Positions 9,992-18,749 are shown, counted from the stretch's first letter. The stretch: DNA of 64,000 nt from Paraniabella ginsengisoli (GCF_022513635.1 NZ_JAKWBL010000005.1:21962-85961); one strand, 5' to 3'. Notes: generated by a model from the sequence alone, not told the origin. Program-made: numbers and translations.

Positions 9992-10702
9992 ATGAGCGAA
10001 AAATTAGATTTACTGATTGAATATTATGCTGAGGAAATGGCAACACTTCAGCAATTGATGGATAAAGAGATTGAAATTGAAAACAATTATTTAGCGGCAA
10101 GCTGGTATCAACAAGGGTTTTATAAGGCGAAACATCAGTATGATTTGCTCAATAGTTTTAAAGATTCACCCTTCTCAGAAAAAGAGCGGGCATTAAAGCG
10201 GATAGATGAAATTAAGATCAAACTTGAAAATTGCGAAGAAGGAGATCCTGAACATTTCAAGTTTTCTACACTACTCAGTTTTGCAGAGGAACAATATCAG
10301 ACACAAATTCTTCCTGCCTCAATAGAAATGGAAAACACGCAACCCGATGGACTGGATCAGGCACTAAAAAAATTATTCAACAAAGAAATTAAAGGCTTTG
10401 ACCTGGTTATCAACAAAAGGACCAACTTTCGGTTTAAAATAACACGTAGCGTAAATAAGGTCTTTGTGACCCTGCCTGACATTAACTCGCTTAAAAAAAG
10501 TGGCAGGCTTGATGATTTTGATATCCGAAGTTTGCAACAAATAGGCTTTGTATTAAAATCAAAACCTTTGCGGCTTCTTAACAAATTCTCATTAAAAAAT
10601 AAAGAAGAGATCAATAATATAAAAACCTTCTTATCGCGTTGGTATTTCAGTAGGTTCGGCTTTGGTATTGGTCAAACATTGGGCTATATTGAAATGTATT
10701 GA
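9992..10702 (+). CDS. Hypothetical protein, helical N-terminal half
   Basis: A 236-residue protein I do not recognise. I chose the ATG at 9992 (MSEKLDLLIEYYAEEM); the frame is also open from a TTG at 9968. Residues about 1-100 are rich in Glu, Lys and Leu and look helical, possibly coiled coil (ALKRIDEIKIKLENCEEGDP). The C-terminal half looks mixed alpha/beta (NFRFKITRSVNKVFVTLPDI). It ends in an aromatic, glycine-rich tail (RWYFSRFGFGIGQTLGYIEM). There is no signal peptide or membrane span, so it is likely cytoplasmic. Its neighbours give no functional hint. Confidence 0.65.
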   Translation: MSEKLDLLIEYYAEEMATLQQLMDKEIEIENNYLAASWYQQGFYKAKHQYDLLNSFKDSPFSEKERALKRIDEIKIKLENCEEGDPEHFKFSTLLSFAEEQYQTQILPASIEMENTQPDGLDQALKKLFNKEIKGFDLVINKRTNFRFKITRSVNKVFVTLPDINSLKKSGRLDDFDIRSLQQIGFVLKSKPLRLLNKFSLKNKEEINNIKTFLSRWYFSRFGFGIGQTLGYIEMY

Positions 10703-10730
10703 ATTCATTAATGGTTTTAAATTTTCATAA

Positions 10731-11075
10731 ATGGGCTCGTTCAATTACAATAATAAAATATTTAAACCAATGAGTAACACCGAAAACGGTGAAACTTCAA
10801 GCAATACTATTTTCAAATACTCACAAAACGGCAATATCTTAACTGCAATTTACAGCGGCGGTAAAATAAAATCCGGGCACCTTATCGGGCTGGTAAATGA
10901 AAAGGGCGAAATTGATATGCGGTATCACCAAGTTAACGAAGAAGGAATTTTGATGACGGGTATATGCCATTCCATTCCTGAAATATTACCTAACGGAAAA
11001 ATAAGATTAAACGAAACCTGGCAATGGACTTCGGGCGATTTATCAAAAGGTGAGTCTGTAATAGAAGAAGTCTAA
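10731..11075 (+). CDS. Conserved 114-residue protein (often labelled n-acetylglutamate synthase)
   Basis: A short soluble beta-rich protein with FKYSQNGNILTAIYSGGKIK, GHLIGLVNEKGEIDMRYHQV and LPNGKIRLNETWQWTSGD. As far as I recall, homologues in Bacteroidota and Firmicutes carry the name n-acetylglutamate synthase, but I see no GNAT acetyltransferase motif here and do not trust that name. It starts 28 bases after the previous gene on the same strand, so the two could be co-transcribed. Function unknown. Confidence 0.7.
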   Translation: MGSFNYNNKIFKPMSNTENGETSSNTIFKYSQNGNILTAIYSGGKIKSGHLIGLVNEKGEIDMRYHQVNEEGILMTGICHSIPEILPNGKIRLNETWQWTSGDLSKGESVIEEV

Positions 11076-11090
11076 ACGCTTAGGCTAGCA

Positions 11091-11369
11091 TTAATGGTAG
11101 TCCATATAGTCAACAAGGTAAACATCTCCATCCAAAAACTCAAAAACAATACGCCAGTTAGCTTTTACGGCAACGGCCCATTTCCCCCTTAAATCGCCTT
11201 TCAAAGCATGAAGATTGGCGCCGGGAAAATTAATATCATTGATCAATACCGAGGCATCTAAAATGTCTAATATCAATCCAATTCTCCTGATCTGGTCAGC
11301 CGGTAATTTAGAACTGTCGCCTTTTACCCAATAAAGCTTTAAGCCTTTATGCTGAATGCTCTTTATCAT
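11091..11369 (-). CDS. higB: HigB-type toxin (RelE/ParE superfamily)
   Basis: A 92-residue toxin of the HigB killer-protein family, ribosome-dependent mRNA endonucleases of the RelE fold. The signatures are MIKSIQHKGLKLYWVKGDSS at the N-terminus, LHALKGDLRGKWAVAVKANW in the core with basic residues likely used for RNA cleavage, and RIVFEFLDGDVYLVDYMDYH at the end. It starts 4 bases after the higA stop, so the pair is one transcript. Antitoxin precedes toxin here, the reverse of the best-studied higBA order. Confidence 0.92.
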   Translation of the reverse strand: MIKSIQHKGLKLYWVKGDSSKLPADQIRRIGLILDILDASVLINDINFPGANLHALKGDLRGKWAVAVKANWRIVFEFLDGDVYLVDYMDYH

Positions 11370-11373
11370 TCGA

Positions 11374-11667
11374 TCAGGCTATTGCTTTTATATCCTCTTT
11401 GAAATTTTTCTCAGCCAGCCACAGGTCATAATTTCTTTGCAGATTAAGCCAAAAAAGAGGACTGGTTTTAAATGCTTTACTTAATCGCAAAGCCATTTCA
11501 GCAGTAATTCCCTGTCTTCCATTCAATAGTTTATTTACGGTTATCCGAGTAACACCGATATTTTCTGCCAGGTATGAATTAGTAATACCTAGTGGTTCTG
11601 CATACATTTCTCTCAAAATAATCCCTGGATGTTCGGGAGCAATACCTCTTTTTAATTCAGCATTCAT
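11374..11667 (-). CDS. higA: HigA-family antitoxin (XRE helix-turn-helix)
   Basis: A 97-residue addiction-module antidote. Residues about 12-75 form an XRE-type HTH: PGIILREMYAEPLGITNSYL, then AENIGVTRITVNKLLNGRQG with the recognition helix, then ITAEMALRLSKAF. The C-terminal FWLNLQRNYDLWLAEKNF is typical of HigA. It should neutralise HigB and repress the pair. A perfect inverted repeat TGTAAA-N7-TTTACA lies 20-38 bases upstream of its start and is the obvious operator. Confidence 0.93.
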   Translation of the reverse strand: MNAELKRGIAPEHPGIILREMYAEPLGITNSYLAENIGVTRITVNKLLNGRQGITAEMALRLSKAFKTSPLFWLNLQRNYDLWLAEKNFKEDIKAIA

Positions 11668-11686
11668 AAAACATTTTTATATATAG

Positions 11687-11705
11687 TGTAAAGATACAGT
11701 TTACA
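11687..11705. promoter_or_regulatory. Probable HigA operator
   Basis: TGTAAA at 11687-11692 and TTTACA at 11700-11705 form a perfect 6-bp inverted repeat with a 7-bp spacer, immediately upstream of higA and beside an AT-rich TATATA promoter-like stretch. Palindromes of this type in front of an XRE antitoxin are usually its autorepression site. It lies between higA and the divergent mqnE. Confidence 0.6.
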
Positions 11706-11751
11706 AGTAAAAGATGAAAAATTTTAAACCTTCCCCCTAAAAAATCCGTTT

Positions 11752-11759
11752 TATCTTTG
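11752..11759 (+). promoter_or_regulatory. Promoter -7 box of mqnE
   Basis: TATCTTTG matches the Bacteroidota -7 consensus TAnnTTTG exactly and ends 20 bases before the mqnE ATG. The same TTATCTTTGC string precedes mnmA. A clear -33 TTTG element at the right distance is not seen. Confidence 0.55.
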
Positions 11760-11779
11760 CACCTAATTTAATTGAGCAG

Positions 11780-12928
11780 ATGACTGTAAATACTTTACCC
11801 AACGTTAATAACGATCTTAAAAAAATAGCAGACAAAATTTATAACGGACAAAGAATTAGTGATACCGATGGTTTATATCTTTTTGAGCACGGCAGCCTTG
11901 CCTTTGTTGGAGCCTTAGCCAATCATGTGCGCGAGCAAAAACATGGCGATACCACTTATTTTAACAGGAACTTCCATATAGAGCCAACAAATGCCTGCAT
12001 TTACTCCTGTCACTTTTGTAGTTATAGTAAATTGTATGCACATCGTGATGAAGCCTGGGAACTTTCTCTGGAACAGATGATGGACATCGTAAAAAAATAT
12101 GATAATGAACCTGTAACAGAAGTTCATATTGTAGGTGGTGTGCACCCAAAAATGAACCTGGAATTTTTTGCAGAATTATTGCGCAACATTAAAGCCCATC
12201 GTCCAGAATTACATATTAAAGGTTTTACGGCTGTTGAGCTTGATTATATGTTTCGCAAGGCGAAAAAAACAGTGTTGGAAGGCATGCAATATTTAAAAGA
12301 TGCCGGGCTTGAAAGTTTACCAGGCGGCGGTGCAGAGATTTTTGCGCCTGAAGTAAGGGAACAGATTTGTGCTGATAAAATTGACGGCGCTGGCTGGCTA
12401 AAAATTCATCAAACAGCACATGAATTAGGAATGCAATCAAACGCAACCATGCTTTTTGGCCATGTAGAAAATTACGAACACCGAATAGATCACATGCGCC
12501 AACTGCGCGATTTGCAGGATCAAACAAATGGCTTCAATACATTTATTCCTTTAAAATTTAGAAATGGCGATAATGACATGAGCCATGTGTCAGAATCATC
12601 TTTGATAGAAGACATGAAGATGTATGCCATGGCGCGTATTTATTTAGACAATTTTCCGCATATTAAAGCCTATTGGCCAATGCTTGGCCGACAAAATGCA
12701 CAACTGTCACTGTCATTTGGAGTGAATGATATTGACGGAACTATAGATGATACCACAAAGATCTATTCGATGGCCGGTTCTGAAGAGCAAACGCCATCTA
12801 TGAGTACTGAAGAATTGGTGGTGCTTATTAAGCAGGCTAAAAGAAGGCCTGTTGAAAGAGGAACGCTGTATAATGTAATTAAAGATTACAGCGAGATAGT
12901 ACATACCGATTTACCTTCATTGAACTAA
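11780..12928 (+). CDS. mqnE: Aminofutalosine synthase MqnE (radical SAM)
   Basis: MqnE joins the enolpyruvyl group of 3-[(1-carboxyvinyl)oxy]benzoate to a SAM-derived adenosyl radical, giving aminofutalosine in the futalosine route to menaquinone. The 382-residue protein has the radical-SAM cluster Cys at residues 73, 77 and 80 (CIYSCHFC). It also carries VTEVHIVGGVHPKMNLEFFA and LESLPGGGAEIFAPEVR, both typical of the MqnE/MqnC/CofH group; SLPGGGAE and the length favour MqnE over MqnC. The presence of mqnE implies menaquinone-based respiration through futalosine. No other mqn genes are nearby, as is common in Bacteroidota. Confidence 0.9.
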   Translation: MTVNTLPNVNNDLKKIADKIYNGQRISDTDGLYLFEHGSLAFVGALANHVREQKHGDTTYFNRNFHIEPTNACIYSCHFCSYSKLYAHRDEAWELSLEQMMDIVKKYDNEPVTEVHIVGGVHPKMNLEFFAELLRNIKAHRPELHIKGFTAVELDYMFRKAKKTVLEGMQYLKDAGLESLPGGGAEIFAPEVREQICADKIDGAGWLKIHQTAHELGMQSNATMLFGHVENYEHRIDHMRQLRDLQDQTNGFNTFIPLKFRNGDNDMSHVSESSLIEDMKMYAMARIYLDNFPHIKAYWPMLGRQNAQLSLSFGVNDIDGTIDDTTKIYSMAGSEEQTPSMSTEELVVLIKQAKRRPVERGTLYNVIKDYSEIVHTDLPSLN

Positions 12929-12977
12929 AGGTTATCGACGTTAATGTGGGCTGATATATGCACCACAAATAAATGGT

Positions 12978-13015
12978 GCGACGCATGATCGATGCCATGT
13001 ATTTACTGCTGGCTA
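12978..13015 (+). repeat. Dispersed intergenic repeat, copy 2
   Basis: The sequence reads TGCGACGCATGATCGATGCC, then TTTACTGCTGGCTACA. It is the counterpart of the copies before queA and upstream of lysC. It lies downstream of mqnE, before the CBS-protein gene. Confidence 0.5.
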
Positions 13016-13090
13016 CATAAAATGCCGTCATCACAGATTTGCTCTTTATCCATTTATTGATTATATTAGCTTATATAAATCAAACCTAGT

Positions 13091-13519
13091 ATGAGCAAAG
13101 TAGCCACCATTCTTGCCAGGAAGGGAAGCAATGCAGTTTCTATTCAAACAAACACCACAGTTTATGACGCACTTAAAATTATGTCCGATAAAAATATTGG
13201 ATCGTTGATAGTGCTTGAAGACGGAAAATATGCAGGTATTTTGACAGAAAGAGACTATTCCCGAAAGGTAATTCTTCAGGGAAAACATTCTTCCGAAATA
13301 ACTGTAGGAGAAATTATGTCAACCGATTTGCCAGACGTTAATCCGAGTGACACGGTTGAGCGTTGTATGCAGCTTATGTCTGATAAAAACATTCGCTATT
13401 TACCAGTATTTGATGGCGGAAACCTGGCTGGTATTATATCCATCAGCGATGTAGTTACAGAGACCATTATTCAACAAAAAGAAACAATCAGCCAGCTTAA
13501 AAATTATATCCAGGGATAA
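13091..13519 (+). CDS. CBS-domain pair protein
   Basis: A 142-residue stand-alone Bateman module made of two CBS domains. The first spans about residues 10-65 (TTVYDALKIMSDKNIGSLIV, GILTERDYSRKVILQ). The second spans about 75-130 (DTVERCMQLMSDKNIRYLPV, GIISISDVVTETI). Such proteins bind adenine nucleotides such as AMP, ATP or SAM and act as regulators. There is no catalytic partner domain and no nearby gene that reveals its target. The C-terminus is a short helix. Confidence 0.88.
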   Translation: MSKVATILARKGSNAVSIQTNTTVYDALKIMSDKNIGSLIVLEDGKYAGILTERDYSRKVILQGKHSSEITVGEIMSTDLPDVNPSDTVERCMQLMSDKNIRYLPVFDGGNLAGIISISDVVTETIIQQKETISQLKNYIQG

Positions 13520-13531
13520 GGTGAAATGGCT

Positions 13532-14243
13532 TTATGATTCTAAATCATGAAGCACCTTATTGATTATTTCACTTATCTCATCTGCCTTTTTCATAATCAT
13601 CATGTGAGTACCGCTTTTTATAATATGCGTGGGCTTAATGGCTTTTATCGGGAAAATCAGGTCAGCGTCGCCATGTATATGAATTATATTGTCCGGGCAG
13701 TTGGTGTTGCTCCAATTTAATATTTGGTTCAGCGCCCAAATCATATAATCCTTGTCTATAATGCGGCGGTAGTGATTGGCAAACTCCTGTTCCTCTTGTG
13801 TAAATGCCTAAGCGCTTGTTAGCAAGGGCGAAAAACCTTTCGTTTGCCTGAATACGCCTGATAGGAAAAATATGGTTTAGCTTCAACTTGCCAATCAACC
13901 TCCATTTTAGTGGCAGCTCGTTTGTATTCTTAACACTCGATATCAATATGATTTGCTTAACCGGCCTGTTTTTATCAATTTCCAATGCTACCATTCCTCC
14001 AAATGAAACACCAATTATAATAGGATTTTCATCCGTAATCTTTTCCGCCATTCGGGCAACGTATGCCTGATAAGTCTCTCTGGGCAAAGGTTTCAACCAA
14101 TTTATAAAAACAAGTTCCGAATTTTCGATCTTTAAATTATCGAATATTTTTTCATCTGCCCCAAAACCTGGTATACAGTAAATCCTTCTTGGGGATGAAA
14201 GTTTTTTCTTTGCTTTTTTGAAAATTTTCTGCAGCCAGTTCAC
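13532..14243 (-). CDS. Alpha/beta hydrolase (one frame break)
   Basis: A small soluble alpha/beta hydrolase. The N-terminus is basic (FKKAKKKLSSPRRIYCIPGF) and leads into the oxyanion region. The nucleophile elbow is GVSFGGM (Ser). In the second half HGDADLIFP holds the acid residue and GTHMMIMKKADEIS the catalytic His. The frame changes near 13803, by one extra base or two missing bases. The joined sequence runs FTQEEQEFANHYRRIIDKDY into ALNQILNWSNT. The repaired protein is about 237 residues. The substrate is unknown. It is convergent with the CBS gene. Confidence 0.8.
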
Positions 14244-14301
14244 GTATTATTATTTTTATTTTCTTAATTAAATTTATAAAAACAAACTATACCAACAAAA
14301 A

Positions 14302-14323
14302 TGCGAAGGAAAATTCCTTCGCA
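14302..14323 (-). terminator. Terminator of lysC
   Basis: Perfect 9-bp stem TGCGAAGGA / TCCTTCGCA with a 4-base loop (AAAT), followed on the minus strand by TTTTTG. It lies 30 bases after the aspartate kinase stop. Confidence 0.8.
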
Positions 14324-14352
14324 CTATATTATATGTGTTAATTTTTCTGCTA

Positions 14353-15674
14353 TTAACTTAGTCCAAACATTCCTTTATTTAATTGTTGCAGTAACTGAGT
14401 TTTATGTTCTGCCGCAACAAGTAAAGATATGTTATGCCTGCTTCCACCATACGAAACCATACGAATTGGTATGTTTCTTATCGAACCAAATAACTTCTTA
14501 ATAATCTCTTCTGTTTCGTTGATATTGTGACCTACTACTGAAATAATGGTTTGCTCTTCATCTACTTCTACAGTTCCTAAAACTTCCAGTTCCTGAAGAA
14601 TTAATTTTAAAAATTCCGGGTTGTCAATAGTAATAGACACGGCCACTTCAGAAGTAGTGATCATATCTATAGGCGTTTTGTATTTTTCAAACACCTCAAA
14701 TACTTTTCTTAAAAAGCCGTACGCAAGCAACATACGACCGCTCTTAATTTTTATAGCAATGATATTATCTTTTGCAGCAACCGCTTTAACACCCGCCGAT
14801 GCTGCTTCCTGGGTAATCAGAGTGCCTTTTGCTTCAGGCTCCATCGTGTTTAACAGGCGAACCGGAATTTTGTATTGCTGTGCCGGCCATATTGACGCAG
14901 GATGCAAGATCTTAGCACCGAAATAAGCCAGTTCGGCTGCTTCATCAAAACTAAGCTGCTCAACAGGCATTGTTTTATTTACAACACGCGGGTCGTTATT
15001 GTGCATACCATCTATATCGGTCCAAATCTCACAAACAGATGCATTGATTGCCGCCGCTACCAAAGATGCGGTGTAATCACTTCCTCCACGTTTTAAATTA
15101 TCTACTTCTCCTCTCGCATTTCTACAGATATAACCTTGTGTTACGAGAATTTTTTTGTCTTTATGCTGATTAGTGATTTGGGCGAGGCGGGTTCTTATGC
15201 TACCGATCTGTGGTTCTTCATTTTCGTCGATACTCATAAACTCCAATGCAGGAAGCAAGGCATAAGATTCTCCAATCTCATCCAGGTAACAGCAAAATAT
15301 TTTAGTAGAAAGTAACTCTCCTGCGCAAGCACATCCTTGCTCAATGCCTCGCTAAATGATATTTTCAGGATAATATTTAGAAAGTCAAAGTGTTCTTCAA
15401 CAATTGCTTTTGCCTTATTATAAGCAGCTTCGTTTTTTAGCAGCTCCTTTATAAAATTGTTATAATGCTCTTGCAAAGCATTTATATTCTGCAAAGCAGT
15501 ATGCCTGTCGTTAGCCGCAATATGATTACCAATAGTCACCAATGCATTAGTCGTTCCCGACAATGCAGAAAGCACTACCAGCGCAGGTTCTGTTTGGTTT
15601 TGTAGTAGCGATGCAATATGTTTCATGCGTTCTGGTTTACCAACGCTTGTACCGCCAAATTTCATTACTTTCAT
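14353..15674 (-). CDS. lysC: Aspartate kinase (one frameshift)
   Basis: Aspartokinase phosphorylates L-aspartate, the first step to lysine/diaminopimelate, threonine and methionine. The kinase motif KFGGTSVG is at residues 5-12. The catalytic part continues with RGGSDYTASLVAAAI and WTDIDGMHNNDPR. The C-terminal third carries two ACT domains (KTPIDMITTSEVAVSI and EEQTIISVVGHN) that bind feedback inhibitors. One base is missing near 15329; adding a G gives LLSTKIFCCYLDEIGESYAL. The repaired product is a monofunctional 440-residue enzyme with no homoserine dehydrogenase domain. A terminator follows. Confidence 0.93.
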
Positions 15675-15769
15675 TCGTAAATATCTTTATTTAAAATCTG
15701 TAAAATAATTGGGTTGCAAATATACGGCAGCCATTTGTATCAGGTGAAAATTGATTGTTATACCAGCAA

Positions 15770-15825
15770 TTGAATATGTGGCATCTTCGTTGCGTCGCAA
15801 TCACTTTAACTTTAGAATATATGGC
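15770..15825 (-). repeat. Dispersed intergenic repeat, copy 3 (inverted)
   Basis: On the minus strand this reads AAGTTAAAGTGATTGCGACG, then CAACGAAGATGCCACATATT and TTGCTGG. It matches copy 1 at its left part (AAGTTGAAGTG, TGCGACGCAA) and copy 2 at its right part (GATGCCATGTATTTACTGCTG). It lies between the dehydrogenase gene and lysC. Confidence 0.5.
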
Positions 15826-15850
15826 ATCCAATATATACGACGATTATCCA

Positions 15851-16939
15851 TCAATCCAAAAACCAGCCTATACCTAATTTTCCTGCCACCTGCTTCAGAT
15901 CCGCAACAACAGTAGCCAACAATGGAATACCATTTTTACTTCTTTCTGTTTCCATTTCTCTTTCCGGATCGCCAGGCACTAATACCTTGTCATGGCCAGG
16001 TAAAGTTTTGGCTGTTCTAAAACCGTTGATCCAGTCATCCATATCTCTTTTAAATTCGGTAGCAGGCCTAAACGCATCTATGCGCATGGCACCGAAAAAA
16101 TGGCCAATTCCCTTTCCCGGCTGCTTTTGGGGCATAGGTACGTAAGCAGGAAATGGGGGTACCCAGGGTGCGTAATTGGCTCCGCTTAATAATGCGGAAA
16201 AAATATCAACCATCGCCCCCAATGCATATCCTTTGTGGCTACCATGGTCACGGTCGCCGCCAAGCGGCAACAAGGCACCTCCTTTCTTTAAGATATTAGC
16301 ATCATTACTTGGATTGCCATTAACATCCTGAACCCATCCATCGGGAGCTTGCTCATTTTTTCTCTGCAAAATTTCCAGCTTTCCATTGGCAGCAGTTGTT
16401 GTAGCAAGGTCCATCACAAAAGGCGGTTGATTTCCTGCTGGTGCTGCCATACAAATAGGATTGGTTCCTAACATTTTTGAGATTGAAAATGTGGGCGCCA
16501 CCAATGGACTGGCGTTAGTCATTGACAAGCCAATCATATCGTGTTCTAACGCCATCATAGCATGTACCGCGGCTATTCCATAATGATTACTGTTTTGTAC
16601 GCTTACCCAGCCCGTACCCACATTTTTCGCTTTTTCTATGGCAATCTTCATAGCCACAGGCGCAACTACCAAACCTAAACCCCGGTCTCCGTCAACAACA
16701 GCTGTGGAGGGCGTTTCATGAATAATCTTGATATTAGGTTTTGCATTAACTCTTTCTGCTTCCCACAACCTTACATAGCCGCTCAATCTTGCCACACCAT
16801 GAGAATCTACTCCCCGCAAATCAGCTGACAATAACACTTTAGCAGCAGATGCTGCTTCCTCAGCCGGGCAACCCATTTTTGTAAATACTGCTATGGTAAA
16901 TTCATATAATTTGTCGTAATAAAATGTTTGAGTCTCCAT
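15851..16939 (-). CDS. Malate/L-lactate dehydrogenase family (Ldh_2) oxidoreductase
   Basis: A 362-residue NAD(P)-dependent dehydrogenase of the Ldh_2 (malate/L-sulfolactate/L-lactate) family, unrelated to classic LDH. Signatures are VDSHGVARLSGYVRLW with the catalytic His near residue 48, SNHYGIAAVHAMMALEHDMI, and VMDLATTTAANGKLEI. DRDHGSHKGYALGAMVDIFS follows near residue 230. The reaction is reversible reduction of a 2-oxoacid; the exact substrate is not clear from sequence. The frame is intact and there is no signal peptide. It lies upstream of lysC on the same strand but 176 bases away. Confidence 0.88.
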   Translation of the reverse strand: METQTFYYDKLYEFTIAVFTKMGCPAEEAASAAKVLLSADLRGVDSHGVARLSGYVRLWEAERVNAKPNIKIIHETPSTAVVDGDRGLGLVVAPVAMKIAIEKAKNVGTGWVSVQNSNHYGIAAVHAMMALEHDMIGLSMTNASPLVAPTFSISKMLGTNPICMAAPAGNQPPFVMDLATTTAANGKLEILQRKNEQAPDGWVQDVNGNPSNDANILKKGGALLPLGGDRDHGSHKGYALGAMVDIFSALLSGANYAPWVPPFPAYVPMPQKQPGKGIGHFFGAMRIDAFRPATEFKRDMDDWINGFRTAKTLPGHDKVLVPGDPEREMETERSKNGIPLLATVVADLKQVAGKLGIGWFLD

Positions 16940-17059
16940 GGAAACAAAGAAACATGATTTTCTGAGAATTGACTATAAATCCTTTTTAACCGAGATTACG
17001 TTTTTTGGCACCAAAATGGTTTATATGTTCATATTAATCAATTATTAAAAACTTACTAT

Positions 17060-17311
17060 ATGGAAATTTTATGGACAATAATTATTGGTGCAATTGCCGG
17101 ATGGCTAGGCTCCATTATATTTCAGGGAAGCGGCCTCGGCCTGATTGGTAACATCGTAGTTGGTATACTAGGCTTTTTTGTAGGCGGCTGGTTACTTGGT
17201 AAACTTGGCGTAAGCCTTGGCAGCGGTACACTTGGTACTATTCTAAGCGGCGCCTTGGGAGCCATTGTAATACTGGTAATACTTAACCTTATTTTTCGGC
17301 GAAGGGTGTAA
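17060..17311 (+). CDS. GlsB/YeaQ/YmgE family membrane protein
   Basis: An 83-residue, very hydrophobic, glycine-rich protein with three membrane segments: [38 protein letters not shown] and a C-terminal [19 protein letters not shown], ending RRRV. This is the transglycosylase-associated (GlsB/YeaQ/YmgE) stress-protein family. Its molecular role is unclear, though members are often induced by stress or stationary phase. It is monocistronic, with its own terminator at 17333. Confidence 0.92.
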   Translation: MEILWTIIIGAIAGWLGSIIFQGSGLGLIGNIVVGILGFFVGGWLLGKLGVSLGSGTLGTILSGALGAIVILVILNLIFRRRV

Positions 17312-17332
17312 AAAACTCACCAGTTAATAATT

Positions 17333-17352
17333 AAGCCCAAAAGGGCTTTTTT
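17333..17352 (+). terminator. Terminator after the GlsB-family gene
   Basis: AAGCCC-AAAA-GGGCTT followed by TTTT: a 6-bp stem with a U tail, 21 bases after the stop codon. It may also serve the convergent lipoprotein gene. Confidence 0.75.
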
Positions 17353-17367
17353 ATGAACATAACTTTA

Positions 17368-18232
17368 CTACAAATTTTCTGATAAACCTTTCATAAAAGC
17401 CGCATACTCCAACACGTAATTGGTCTTTCTCTCATATTCGGTTTTGGGAAAAGCCTTGCGCAACATTTGCAGTGCAGTATAAGCATCGTCTTTTGTGTGA
17501 AACAATCGTACAAAAGGATCTTCATCTGTTAACTTGTCCGCTAAACCAATACCTCCATTGTAATATCTAAATGGCAGATTAAAAAGTTTTGTATTCACAT
17601 AAGTGGCTGAAGAATAATATAACGATCGTATGTAAAGGTTGTTATAGTTAAGCAACCCTCGCAAAGTTTCTTTAATCTGCTCGCTTGTTTGCGGTGCTTT
17701 AGGCATATTACGCCAGCTATTAATTGAAGGGTCAAATATGTCAATATCACTTAACTCTTTCATATCTAGTTTTACCATTTTGCAGTTAATTCTTACGCCA
17801 TCTGAACCTGCCGTAAACGGGGAATGATGTCAAGGTTCATGCTATCTTTGTTCAAATAATTTATGACAAAACTCCAGCCTTCTTCCATTTTAGGAAAATT
17901 AATTCTATTAGAAGGTACAAAACTCCATTTCGTATTCATAATAGAATGATGTTCACTTCTTGTACCCATAACAAAACTGCCTTTAGTAAATTTAAAGACA
18001 TTCAATTCCATATTTTCCTTATAGTTTTTTAATTCGTTTTCAAAATCCAATTCTTCACGGCGATCCGGAGCTACCACATCTGTACGAACGCAAAACCATG
18101 TACCCTGTAAATTAGTTAGCTTATCATCGTTTTGGGATTCAGCCTCAAAAGGCTCATCATTTAGACCAGCAGTAAACCCCCGATGCATGAAGTCAAAACC
18201 ACAGAAGTGAGGATGATGAAAATTTTTCTCAT
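17368..18232 (-). CDS. Hypothetical lipoprotein, reassembled from three frames
   Basis: Two apparently separate genes here are best read as one 288-residue lipoprotein. The true start is the ATG at 18232. It encodes the lipoprotein signal MRKIFIILTSVVLTSC with the lipobox LTSC. The frame is then lost in a run of five C at 18177-18181; one more base joins CIGGFTAGLNDEPFEAES to the body. A second loss near 17811-17817 joins LDIIPRL to TAGSDGVRINCKMVKLDMKE. A longer upstream frame must be wrong because it would read through the ssb terminator hairpin. The body has no recognised domain (GTWFCVRTDVVAPDRREEL, then NLPFRYYNGGIGLADKL). Likely periplasmic or outer-membrane; function unknown. Confidence 0.7.
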
Positions 18233-18259
18233 AAGCTTTAATGAATGGCAAAAATAAAT

Positions 18260-18287
18260 AATGCCCCGTAAAAAAGAACGGGGCATT
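18260..18287 (-). terminator. Terminator of ssb
   Basis: Perfect 9-bp stem AATGCCCCG / CGGGGCATT with a 10-base loop, starting 22 bases after the ssb stop and followed on the minus strand by ATTTATTTTT. Confidence 0.8.
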
Positions 18288-18308
18288 AACATAAAAAGAA
18301 AATTTCAT

Positions 18309-18749
18309 CTAAAACGGCAAATCATCGATGGGCTCTTCCGATCCGCCATTAGAAGTAGTTGATGATGAAGGAGATGAAGTATTTGCCTGTGGCGCGTTAT
18401 AATTATTATTGCCAGGTTGCGAGCCTCCATCGTTTTTACTGCCCAATAACTGCACTTCGCGTACCCGCATCGATAAGGCAGCGCCCGCAGTTCCGTCGCT
18501 CTTTGTAAAAGATCTTACTTCAGGCTGTCCTTCTACAAAAACCTGCGTTCCTTTTAGCAGATAAGGTGCAACTGCTGTCCTGTCTGTCCAATACGCACAA
18601 TCAACCCAGGTAGTCCTTTCCTGCTGAACGCCCTGACTATCTTTGTATCTTTCAGAATGCGCCACAGTAAAGTTGATAACGTTTCTACCATTTACGTTAT
18701 TTACCAAACAATCCTTACCCAGGCGACCAATTACCTGTATTTTAATCAT
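18309..18749 (-). CDS. ssb: Single-stranded DNA-binding protein
   Basis: SSB coats single-stranded DNA in replication, repair and recombination. The first about 105 residues are the OB fold (MIKIQVIGRLGKDCLVNNVN, INFTVAHSERYKD, WVDCAYWTDRTAVAPYLLKG). A Gln/Asn/Ser-rich linker follows, and the acidic tip EPIDDLPF, which recruits partner proteins, closes the protein at residue 146. It is a typical full-length SSB. A terminator hairpin lies just downstream. Confidence 0.96.
   Translation of the reverse strand: MIKIQVIGRLGKDCLVNNVNGRNVINFTVAHSERYKDSQGVQQERTTWVDCAYWTDRTAVAPYLLKGTQVFVEGQPEVRSFTKSDGTAGAALSMRVREVQLLGSKNDGGSQPGNNNYNAPQANTSSPSSSTTSNGGSEEPIDDLPF

Noticed and set aside
17368..18308. Two separate hypothetical genes downstream of ssb
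   Set aside because: The first would start upstream of the ssb terminator hairpin and translate it. A lipoprotein signal in another frame and a readable bridge between the two bodies support one gene with two base losses.
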